Shown here: one piece after another, positions 8,411-16,991 of the stretch
Numbering within the stretch: position 1 is the first letter of the stretch
How the letters are laid out: each line of letters begins with the position of its first letter
Source: G963663495 sp963663495
GTDB lineage: Bacteria; Bacteroidota; Rhodothermia; Rhodothermales; Bin80
Length of the DNA stretch: 64,000 bases
NCBI GenBank assembly: GCA_963663495.1
Contig: OY760427.1
Coordinates: 5,642,001 to 5,706,000 of the forward strand
Direction of reading: 5' to 3'
Translations under genes and position numbers: made by a program
Notes under the pieces: generated by a model
Database searches by the model: none
Seen by the model: the letters and a program-made list of their open reading frames with translations, nothing else
What the model was told of the DNA's origin: nothing

Positions 8411-8698
8411 CTATGCTATGAAAACGTGCTCTTCGCCAATTGACATGTCGTCATCACTATGACCAAAATACTCCCTGCGATTATCGCACCCGGCACACAA
8501 CATGTATATGGCAACGCGATCCTCACTCGTGTCAATTCGATCCTTCAGTTGATCCTTGCATTCCCTGATAAGCCGCGCAGGAAGCCGTAGCTCAAAGACA
8601 CTGCCCTGTATCCGATCTCCATACGAGTCAAGGCACTCGGCTACCTTGCGACGACGACTATCGTCCGTGATGTCGTAGCAAACTATATATCGGGGCAT
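8411..8698 (-). CDS. cas2: CRISPR-associated endoribonuclease/DNase Cas2
   Basis: 95 residues, typical Cas2 length. The start MPRYIVCYDITDDSRRRKVAECLDSYG is the first beta strand, the metal-binding Asp and the following helix; GDRIQGSVFELRL is the second conserved block. Cas2 is the structural centre of the Cas1-Cas2 spacer integrase. Here it is alone: only 15 bp separate its start codon from the DruA-type IS4 element, and no cas1, cas4 or effector gene is in the window, so adaptation would depend on genes elsewhere. It is co-oriented with the array, as in intact loci. Its own promoter region is largely replaced by the insertion. Confidence 0.95.
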   Translation of the reverse strand: MPRYIVCYDITDDSRRRKVAECLDSYGDRIQGSVFELRLPARLIRECKDQLKDRIDTSEDRVAIYMLCAGCDNRREYFGHSDDDMSIGEEHVFIA

Positions 8699-8717
8699 AC
8701 TAATATCGTGTGTCTAG

Positions 8718-11425
8718 GCCTACCGTTCAACCGGTACCCCTACTTAACATTGTAATTCATGCCGCTTAGATTGGCGGCATGGCGGTTCAACATCAGATTC
8801 TGAAGACACTGCGTGCCGCTCCATGTGAGTTGACAGAGGTCATGGAGCAGCATCCTGACGATGGTCACACAGTGATAAGTCGCCGTGTGAGTGAAGCGTT
8901 TGGCTTTTATGATGCCTTAGGGCGTGTGCAGCACAGCAGTTGTTTGCAGGCGCTCAAGACACTCGAAGCCGAGGGTGCGCTGTCCCCCTGCCTGCACCGA
9001 AGCGCGTAGTCCGAAGCACAGTGCCTCGTTTGTTGGACGAACCGGTACCTGCGCCTGTTGGAGTGCCGACGTTGCTCAAGGATGTGCGCGGCCTGGAGTT
9101 GGAATTGGTAGAAGATGCCGGGCAGCGTGCGATCTGGAATACGCTTGTGGAGGCCGAGCATCCGATGTGTGCGCCACGGTTTGCCGGACGGCAGTTGCGC
9201 TATCTTGTCGGGAGCGAGCATGGCTACATCGGAGCGATAGGCTTTGCGGCTGCGGCGCTGTATCTGAAGGCGTGCGACAGATGGATGGCGTGGTCGGACG
9301 AGCAGCGTGAGGACTACCGGGACCATGTCGTGGGTTTGAATCGGTTCCTGATTCGCTCCATGGTGCGGATCAGGAACCTTGCCAGCCATACACTGGGGAA
9401 GGTATTGCGTCGTTTTCCAGAGGATTTTGAGAACCGTTACGGGTATGTGCCGTGGGTGATAGAGACCTTTGTGGGCCCCGAACATCGCGGCACGTGTTTT
9501 CGGGCTGCGGGGTTTCAGTGTGTGGGGAAAACCAAGGGGCGTGGGCGTCATGCTCCTGGTAATGCATGCACCAAAGAAAAGAAGGCGGTTTTCGTGTATG
9601 ATCTGGGTGGTGATTGGAGGCAGGAGCTTGGAGTGCCGGTTGTGGAGGCGTATCCCGAGCTTGAGGTGGGTGCGGGGCTGGCCAGTGATACATGGGCAGA
9701 ACAGGAGTTTGGTGGAGCGCCGCTGGGGGACAAACGCCGTTCGGACCGGTTGGTACATAGCGTAAACATGCTTTCACGCACTCCAGGAGAATTGATCACG
9801 GCCAATCTGGACGCTGATCGGGCGGGGATACTACCGTTTTTTGGAGAAAGCGGCCGAGAACGAGATCACGCCGGAGAAGATTTTGCAGCCGCATCGCGAT
9901 CGCACGATAGAGCGGATGCGTACGCAACGGACGGTGCTGTGCATCCAGGATGGCACGGACATCAGCTACAGTACTCGTCCGGCGTGCGAGGGGTTGGATG
10001 TGATAGGGCACAATCAGACCACATCAAAGGCAAAAGGAGTGCATTTGCACGCTACGCTGGCGGTGGGTGAGGACGGTGTGCCGTTGGGGATCTTACGCTG
10101 TGCCTATACAACCGACCAAGAGGCCCCTGCTTCTAAGACGCAGTTATGGATAGACGGCGTGCGGGACATAGCGGAAGCCGCCTCGCACCTGAGCGGTCGT
10201 ACCCGTGTGCTGTGTGTCATGGACCGCGAGGCGGATGTGTTTGCGATCCTGGCGCAGCAGCGCAGGGCAGGGCGTGTGGACATATTGGTGCGAGCCAAGG
10301 CGAATTGGCTATTGGGTAAAAAGTCTCCCAAGTTGTTTGCGACCATGCGGTCGGGCCGTCCGGCAGGACACATGGAAGTGCCGATTGCGCGTTTGAGCCG
10401 CCGCGTGAAGTCAGGTCGAGTCAAGCATAAGGGGCGGTCGGGCCGTCTGGCGCGGATGCAGGTACTTTTCCGCCGCCTATCGCTTCCGGCGCCGGGTAAG
10501 TTGCAGGAGGATCCGGTGCAGGTCAGTGCGATTCATGTTCGGGAGGTGCAGCCGCCAGCCGGAGAGCGACCGGTACAGTGGTATCTATTGACGACCCAAG
10601 AAGTTACGACGCTGGAGCAAGCTATTGAGGTGGTAGGTTACTACGTGTTGCGGTGGCGTGTGGAAGACATGTTCCGTGTGCTCAAGAGCAGCTGTGCGGT
10701 AGAGCGGCTGGGTATGCGGCAGGCCAAGAGTCTGCACACTGCCATTACGATCTATATGGTGATGGCGTGGCGCCTGCTATTGATGACGCTTCTGGGGCGC
10801 GAGGAACCCGAAGCGTCGCCGGAAGGATTGTTTGATGAGATGGAACTGCGCCTGTTGCACGAGCTTGCCGACGAGTTTGGACTGCCGCCTCCAAAGACAC
10901 TCGGGGCTGCTATTCGGGTGGTGGCCGTCTTTGGAGGCTATGATGGATCGGAAGAAGGACCGGCCTCCAGGCTCCAAGGTCATCTGGCGCGGCTACAGCC
11001 GGTTGGAGATACGGGCCAAGACCTTTGCCGTCCTTGAGAAGCGATACCATATGATACGGAGAGAGGTCCTCATCGTAAAGCGAGAATGACGAGCACGCGA
11101 AGCAACAAACGTACCCATAGCAGGTAGTGATACCTGCCACCCAGCGTCGTTGCCGCGCCAACGTTTAGTGCGATGGTAACGGGGATTCGGAAGAGAATTG
11201 TAAAGACGCCAGAGCTACCGGGCGTTATAGTGCCGACGTATGTCCATCGCATAGGTAAGCGCCTCGCGCATGCCAAATGATGCTACGCTTCCCGCATCCC
11301 CGGTGCAAGCATCACTCCGGTCCAAGGGCTCCGCACCTCTTGAAAGAACCAATCACTACACCGAACTTGCAAGAACAGATAAATATTATACAGTGTCAGG
11401 TATCTGGACTGGACACACGGTAGGC
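8718..11425 (+). mobile_element. DruA-type IS4 element copy 2
   Basis: Bounded by inverted ends GCCTACCGT... (8718) and ...ACGGTAGGC (11425), each flanked by CTAG (8714-8717 and 11426-11429). The left neighbour is the cas2 promoter region and the right neighbour is an IS66 end. About 2.7 kb, same structure as copy 3 at 55447-58128. Confidence 0.75.
8779..11090 (+). pseudogene. DruA-Tn5 type transposase, copy 2, three frame breaks
   Basis: The product is homologous to copy 3 over its whole length and more distantly to copy 1. Frame one (8779 to about 8990) covers the N-terminal DruA segment (VSEAFGFYDALGRVQ). A shift near 8990 leads to the main DruA domain and the Tn5 DNA-binding domain (VRGLELELVEDAGQ, WAEQEFGGAPLGDKRR) in another frame to about 9830. 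A second shift there returns to the first frame for the DDE core (LCIQDGTDISYSTRP, CVMDREADVFAIL, RWRVEDMFRVLKSSC). A third break, private to this copy, is one extra base near 10940 that scrambles the C-terminus. The first two breaks are at equivalent places in copy 3. Either they are ancestral lesions with movement in trans, or the first two are recoding sites. Confidence 0.8.
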
Positions 11426-11547
11426 CTAGCTGCCGGACGCCGAATCGTCCAGATCGGGCAAGCCCACATGCTCTCCTCCTTCCAACCACACTGTACCCGC
11501 CAAAACCGCCAAAAAGCCCGCTACCCTGTACTTCACCGCACGCTTAC
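11426..11547 (-). mobile_element. IS66 right-end fragment
   Basis: Reverse complement of the right end of the intact IS66 (44374-44497), ending at the terminal repeat ...TTCACCGCACGCTTAC (11547). It sits between IS4 copy 2 and the Calx-beta gene, so IS66 first interrupted the surface protein and IS4 then entered IS66 at a CTAG. Confidence 0.75.
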
Positions 11548-11555
11548 CTCTTAGC

Positions 11556-14453
11556 TTGACTTTCACGCCTGCGGATTGGGATACGGACCAGACGGTCATG
11601 GTGACAGCACTGGACGATGCGGATGGTACCGACGAAGCTGGATTGGTACAGTTGTCGGCGAGTGGTGGTGGCTACGGAGGAAAATCAGGAGCTGTAAAGG
11701 TGAAGGTTACAGATGCTGATGCACCACACCGCATTGATATAGAACCTTCGTCGGTCCAGGTGTCTGAAGGTGCAGAGCCGGCGCGATTCAAGGTGAGGCT
11801 TAAAAGGCAGAGTGAGACGGCTGTCACGGTGCGTTACACAACGCACGATGAGTCGGCCCATGCCGGGCTTGACTATCTGGTGCCGGTAACAAACATGCTC
11901 ACCTTTGAGACAGGCGGTAACCTGGATAAGTGGATAGATGTACCGATTATTGATGACGCATTGCACGAGGAAGAGGAGACTTTTACGCTGGAACTGACGG
12001 ACGCGCAGGGAGCGGAGCTGGGTAACGCGACGGGCCGTGCCACGATTGTGGACAACGATGCTGCGCCGACCGTCAGTATTGTGCCTGCGGTATATGTGCG
12101 GGAAAGGGGTATAGCAAATGTTTACGTCAGTATAAGTAACGCCAGCGCGACTCCTATCAGGGTCTTGTACAGCACAAGTGATGTGACGGCAACAGCGGGA
12201 GAGGACTACGAGGCGGTGAGCGCCGGGTCGGTGACGATTGAGCATGGTGAGATGGGAGCGGTAATACAAGTTCCAACCGAAGACGACGCAATGCACGAGG
12301 GCAGGGAGGCGTTCCTGGTGCAACTTGATGGCGGCGGCCAGACCACAGTAACGATACTGGACGATGATCGTTTGCCGGGCCTATCCATAGGCGATGTGAC
12401 GGTATCAGAGGATGGGGAGGGCGTGCGCAGCTTGCGGTGTCGCTAAATGGTATGAGCACGGTACGTGTAGGGGTTGCATATGCCACGCAGGACGGTACGG
12501 CAAAAGCGGGGGCGGACTACACACGCACGATGGGCACGCTGGTGTTTGCTCCGAGGGAGACGATGAGGCATATATGGGTACCAGTGGCGCGTGATGATGT
12601 GGTGGAGGAAGACGAGGGATTAGTAGTAAGGCTGAGCGCTCCGGAGCATGCCATGCTGTTGGATGCGGAGGGGGATGTGACGATTAAGGATGATCCTATA
12701 GCGGTCAGCATCTATGACGGTACAGGGGCAGAGAGTTCGGAAGAATTGGTTATGGCGGTGCGGCTGAATTATGGTAGTACCAAGGTAGTATCGGTGCAGT
12801 TTGCTGTGACGGGAGGCACGGCGACATCGGATGTGGACTACGAGTCGACGCAAGGGCTGGTGGTATTTGAGACCGGAAGTACAGAGGCGCAAGTACGGAT
12901 ACCGCTGATAGACGACGACTTGCAGGAAGGAGACGAGACGATAGAGGTGACGCTGTCGAATCCGACCAATACACAAATCGGGCAGGCGATAGCCACGGGC
13001 ACGATCGTGGATGACAATACTGCGCCGGGAGTGCAGGTGCGAGCCATATTGGGGTGTCGCAGACCGAGGCGGTGTTTGTGGTGAGACTGCTGGCACCCGT
13101 GGCAGAGCGGATGACGGGGCGTTACCATACGGTAGACGGCACGGCATGGGCAGGAGAGGACTAAGAGCGCAAGGAGGGGGTGCTGGAGTTTGGGCCTGGG
13201 GAGATAAGGAAAGAGGTGCGCGTGCCGCTACTGCGCGCGCAAGGTAGCGGGGAGGCGTTTGCGCTGATCGTGGAGTTAGGGGATGAGACGGTGCGCGAGG
13301 AGGTGGTGTTGGGGTCGGACGATACGGGAACCCGTGCGCGATTAGGCCGGAGTGTGGCGGTACATATAGTGGAGGCGGTATCGGAGCGTATGGAGGGCTC
13401 ATTGGTGGGTTGTATGCCGAGGCCGTTTCCCGGTCAGCGGGTACGGGCGTCGCACTTATTGTCGGGCTGTGGCATGCAGGCAAGCGGAGAGCGGCCGAGT
13501 GTATGGGGGTGTGGTGCGTACAGCAGGTTGCAGAGCGGCGGGGTATCGGGAGCGGATGGTGACGGCGTCATTGGGGGCGGACTACCGTGCGGGAGGTCGC
13601 TGGCTGATGGGGATGGTGGTATCGCGCAGCGAGGCATTGGAGCAGGAAGGGACGCTACTACAGATGACGGGCTGGTATCCGTACGTACGCTACGGGGGGA
13701 TGCGGCACACTATGTGGGGGTTGGCAGGAGCAGGACAGGGAGTAGTGGCGGAAGCCGCGGACACGGGAATGCGCATGATGGCAGCGGGAGTGGGCGGCAC
13801 GTTGGTACGCCGGGCGCGCGGCTGGGGTACCAAGCGGACGGGTTCTGGCTGGGGATGGAGGGAGGGATAGGGGTGAGCCGTGTTCGCGCGGGTTTGGAGG
13901 GGTCGGTGACGTTGCAGGACATCATTGAGCCGTATGTGGAGGCGGCGGTTTTGCACAGCGGCGGGGATGCGGAGAAAGGAACGGGAATGGAGGCAGGCGG
14001 AGGGTTACGCGTGCGGATGGGGATGTTGCATGCGGAGGTGATGTTAAGGCGTTTGGTGATGCATCAGGAGGATGGCTACGGGGAGTGGGGATATTCGGGC
14101 ACGGTACGCTATGGAGGAATGGAGGGATTGGGAGCGCAGGTGCGACCGACCTGGGGTCGAACACATGTGGGGACGCTGTGGCAGGCGGAGCGTCCGTGGG
14201 AGGTGTATCCGTCGGATCGTCGGATGGAGTTGGAGGTGGAGGTGGAAACGGCTCGCGTTTTCACAGGCGCAGTGTACTGCGGCCGCATGTGGGTATGGGT
14301 TTGCGCGACAGAGGCAGGGACTACCGCATAGGAGCGGGAGTGCAGGGGCGCAGCGGGTTGGGATTCAGTGTGAGCGGATTGGCAATGGAGCACATGGCGC
14401 CGTACCGGCCGGTGAGCTACGGCGTAACCGCCAGCGGGTATGCGCGGTGGTAA
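11556..14453 (+). pseudogene. Calx-beta repeat protein with C-terminal beta-barrel domain, decayed
   Basis: The N-terminal half has at least four Calx-beta repeats (about 100 residues each; FKVRLKRQSETAVTVRYTT, DYLVPVTNMLTFETGG, IIDDALHEEEETFTLEL, then VDNDAAPTVS), which bind calcium in surface adhesins. The C-terminal part (from about 13500) alternates Gly-aromatic strands (YPYVRYGG, RLGYQADGFWLGMEGG, EWGYSGTVRYGG) and ends VTASGYARW-stop, a closing aromatic residue as in outer-membrane barrels. The reading frame changes near 12440, 13070, 13450, 13870 and 14080, and a TAG occurs at 13162. The 5' end is removed by the IS66 fragment. The likely original role is an autotransporter-like adhesin. 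Related barrel fragments are at 40697-41226 and 53047-53290. Confidence 0.75.
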
Positions 14454-14559
14454 GTGTTGACCGATAAACTACACCGAGGGGCACATCCAAGCAAACACTG
14501 TTCATTGATTAGGGATATATACGGCAAAGTGAAACTAGCTGTACGATCCTGCATCGTGG
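14454..14559. other. Intergenic region downstream of barrel gene
   Basis: Short stretch between the barrel gene stop and the TnpB relic; no gene or repeat recognised. Confidence 0.3.
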
Positions 14560-14700
14560 CCGCGTCCGCCCGATGTGCAGGGTCTCTGCACATGTTGATC
14601 AGACCCATTCCCTTCAAAAGAATATTCGTCGCCGCACTTACATCCCTGTCAAGAATACATCCACAGTGCTCGCAACGACACGCGCGAACACCAAGCGTGA
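14560..14700 (-). pseudogene. TnpB (IS200/IS605 OrfB) zinc-ribbon relic
   Basis: The minus strand encodes ACRCEHCGCILDRDVSAATN followed by ILLKGMG, matching the C-terminal zinc ribbon and the DRDxNAAxNI block that holds the last RuvC Asp of TnpB. Only this tail is recognisable; the upstream Cys pair and the rest of the protein are gone. TnpB is the RNA-guided nuclease of IS200/IS605 elements. Confidence 0.6.
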
Positions 14701-14801
14701 TCGTGTATCACGGCAACCACCGCAACCAATGCGTTGCTGTGTCGTGTAAGGCGGACCAATGCGTACCGCACTGCGCCAATACCGCCGGTAGCCGGAGTCG
14801 G

Positions 14802-15386
14802 CTACCCTGAAACCGTAAACGGTATAGACAACGCGGTACCTCCCCAGAGCACGGCCAGCCTACCTCCGCCTGATGTAACGTCAATAAAGCTAATTGTCAG
14901 CTGGTCAAACGACACATCAAGTGTCTCTACCTCCATCGCCATGCGCAATACATCCTTGTCGTCGGTGTAATTGTACGCACCCCAGAGGCCGTCCACGGAA
15001 TCGCGCCCCGACTCCTTGGCCCCGTGCGAAGACACAATCAAGTCCGTCTGACCCGGCCCAAACTCCACGAACAGGCTGTACTCCCCTGCCGGCAACATCT
15101 CGCTGCCAAACTGCAAGTCCACCTCCGTCATCAATCGCGTTGATTTGTTGGCGCCTAATCTCCAGACCGGAGCGTTGCCGGTAACGGTAGCTCCCCACGA
15201 TTCGCCTTCACCGAAAATGCCGGTTCGACCCCGCAGAATTGGTCGACCGTAGTCTACCGTAATCCAATGATCCCCTATCTGTGTCGCCGCTTCCCCACGT
15301 GGTGAAGCAGACCGTTGGGCTGTGGCAACTTCCGTACCCAACATCAGCACGGCAAGCGCGGCTATGGACAATAATGATCGCAGCAT
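14802..15386 (-). CDS. DUF2911 domain protein, exported
   Basis: About 195 residues from the ATG at 15386 (MLRSLLSIAALAVLMLGT), chosen because it opens a signal peptide ending near VATAQ; the longer frame adds a charged stretch with no support. The mature part has DHWITVDYGRPILRGR, WRLGANKSTRL, and LPAGEYSLFVEFG, typical of DUF2911, a Bacteroidota/Rhodothermota periplasmic family of unknown function. The closing ISFIDVTSGGGRLAVLWGGT fits the domain end. The gene is intact and stands alone between transposon relics. Function unknown; secretion is inferred from the leader. Confidence 0.8.
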   Translation of the reverse strand: MLRSLLSIAALAVLMLGTEVATAQRSASPRGEAATQIGDHWITVDYGRPILRGRTGIFGEGESWGATVTGNAPVWRLGANKSTRLMTEVDLQFGSEMLPAGEYSLFVEFGPGQTDLIVSSHGAKESGRDSVDGLWGAYNYTDDKDVLRMAMEVETLDVSFDQLTISFIDVTSGGGRLAVLWGGTALSIPFTVSG

Positions 15387-15823
15387 CTTTCTCGGATTTG
15401 GTTTAGAGCCCGCTTTTATCCAACCGACACCTACACGGTTCCGAAGGCACACCAATCCACTACCTTCGTGCTTCCCGGAAACTCGGATTGCTCGTGAAAC
15501 GATACACCACTTGGAGGAATAGGCAGAGGTGTCCTAACGAGCGCGATTTACGTCTCCCATAAACCGCGCAGTCGACTGAATCGCGCAAAATTCCCGGGCA
15601 ATTGTGCCATTTACACCTCAACTGACGAGCCTCCGGTGTTGGGTCGCACGGCGCCGGGCCCCCGCAGCAGGCAAAGAGCACGGTCCTTTGCCCCCCACCT
15701 GGCGCGTTTCCCGACAGCGTTCACTAATCAGGGCCTCCAATCCCCTCAGGCCGCCTTATGGATCTTGTCCGCTCAACAACAGATCGTCCTTCGGCCCGCT
15801 GTGCTCCTCGCGATGGAGCGTTC
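15387..15823. other. Intergenic region upstream of DUF2911 gene
   Basis: About 440 bp. It must contain the DUF2911 promoter. The rest (15540-15823) is GC-rich, has no convincing coding frame on either strand and ends where an IS66 terminal repeat begins at 15824. Confidence 0.35.
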
Positions 15824-15953
15824 GTAAGCGTGCGGTGAACTACATCTTGATTGAGTGATGGGTTCTGGGGAGCTTACCCCTAGACGTGAGAACCCAGACC
15901 CCAGATCGCATGGTACAGCCCAAACGTACGGCGGAAGAAATGTTTCCGCTGGT
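15824..15953 (+). mobile_element. IS66 left end fragment
   Basis: Starts GTAAGCGTGCGGTGAACTACATC, the IS66 left terminal repeat, and runs through the first codons of tnpA (MVQPKRTAEEMFPLV) to about 15953, where it is fused to an inverted DruA-type IS4 fragment. Confidence 0.75.
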
Positions 15954-16437
15954 ATAGCGTACCTGCGCTCCCACAAATGTGGTCGTACGCCTCGGATGCT
16001 CAAAGTGCAGCAACGTGTTCCACACCACACGCTGCTCGTCCGTCTCAACCAACTCAATCGTCAACCCCCGGACATCGTGTACCGTGCCGGTAACGCTATC
16101 GGATCCGGTACCCGCTCCTCGCGCCTACGCGGTTCCGCATTAGCCGCATTACAATTTTCGGGCTTGGGCAACACAATCCTCCCCCGGGCCTCCAACTTCG
16201 ATAAAGCCTGCGCACAGTTGCTCACCTGCGGGTCGCCCCGTGCATCAACAAACCCGAACTCTTCACAGACAGCGCGCGCTATCTGCGTGCGAAACCGCCA
16301 ACGATCGTCGGCAAGAACCCTGTCCAAACGCTCTCCATTGCAGGGAGCGGTGAGCGTTCGTAAGACCTGACTTCGTTGAAACATGCCGCAACACAAGAAA
16401 CAAGTTTCAAATTTCAACAACCTGAATCGGTAAAAAG
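15954..16437 (-). pseudogene. DruA-type transposase N-terminal fragment (copy 1 subtype)
   Basis: The minus strand encodes RSQVLRTLTAPCNGERLDRV, ICVRNR/ARAVCEEFGFVDARG and VETDEQRVVWNTLLHFEHPR, nearly identical to residues 3-144 of the transposase at 4921. There is a frame break near the VHGVRG block. It stops abruptly at the VGAQVRY motif, where IS66 sequence takes over. Left-end flanking sequence continues to 16437 and joins the IS66 tnpA/IS1634 junction. Confidence 0.8.
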
Positions 16438-16537
16438 GGCAGGGGAAGCGGCGCAGGAAGAGATCGCGTATCCGCACGAGAGGACGGCATTATTCACCTC
16501 AAGTCACACACCATACCTGTTAGGGCGAAATACCCGA
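16438..16537 (+). mobile_element. Third copy of the IS66-tnpA/IS1634 left-end junction
   Basis: Contains the same tnpA tail (GAAGCGGCGCAGGAAGAG...) followed by the IS1634 left end (CACACACCATACCTGTTAGG) as at 4698-4861 and 7360-7480. It breaks off after AAATACCCGA at 16537. Confidence 0.6.
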
Positions 16538-16649
16538 CCTAACTTCGCCATCCGGTCAGGGGAAAACGCTGAGTTCCGTCTCCAATTCTCTCGGTTTTCC
16601 CTCCTAATAGGGCTATTTCGGCTATAGTCGGCGTTTTTCGGCCGACTTT
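16538..16649. other. Spacer with short hairpin
   Basis: Mostly featureless. 16626-16648 forms a 7-bp stem (AGTCGGC / GCCGACT) around an 8-base loop followed by a few T; it may be part of the IS605 element or a weak terminator. Confidence 0.3.
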
Positions 16650-16838
16650 AGCAGTCAGCGGTGTTCTGTGTGTGGGCACACAGAAGCGAGTAACCGTAAG
16701 ACACGGAGCAAATTCACGTGTATGTCCTGTGGACATGCGGAACATGCAAACCTGAACGGCTGCAAACATACTGGCCTCCGGGATTGGGGCTGCTGCACGG
16801 CGAGGGGCGTTCGGGTTACCGACCCCTATGACCCGTGA
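16650..16838 (+). pseudogene. TnpB C-terminal zinc-ribbon fragment
   Basis: An open frame ending in TGA at 16836 encodes QRCSVCGHTEASNRKTRSKF then CMSCGHAEHANLNGCKHTG. This is the CxxC...CxxC zinc ribbon and the degenerate D/N-A-N block of IS200/IS605 TnpB; the catalytic Asp is Asn/Leu here. No upstream TnpB sequence remains. The tail after the stop would include the element right end, where the guide RNA of TnpB is normally encoded. Confidence 0.7.
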
Positions 16839-16991
16839 AATTGATACTAGTGCCTCACTGTGTACAGTTGGTCACTCACGTATATAATTCCCAAAATATG
16901 ACCAGCGAATTCTGGGACTGCCCGGCCAATTCGGCAGGTGTAGCGGCGTCTAGCCACAGGGCACCCTCGTCCGTAGCGTGTATCGTAAAGG

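Noticed and set aside
12620..13483. 287-codon minus-strand frame opposite the Calx-beta gene
   Set aside because: Low-complexity Pro/Arg/His product antisense to repeats; no domain.
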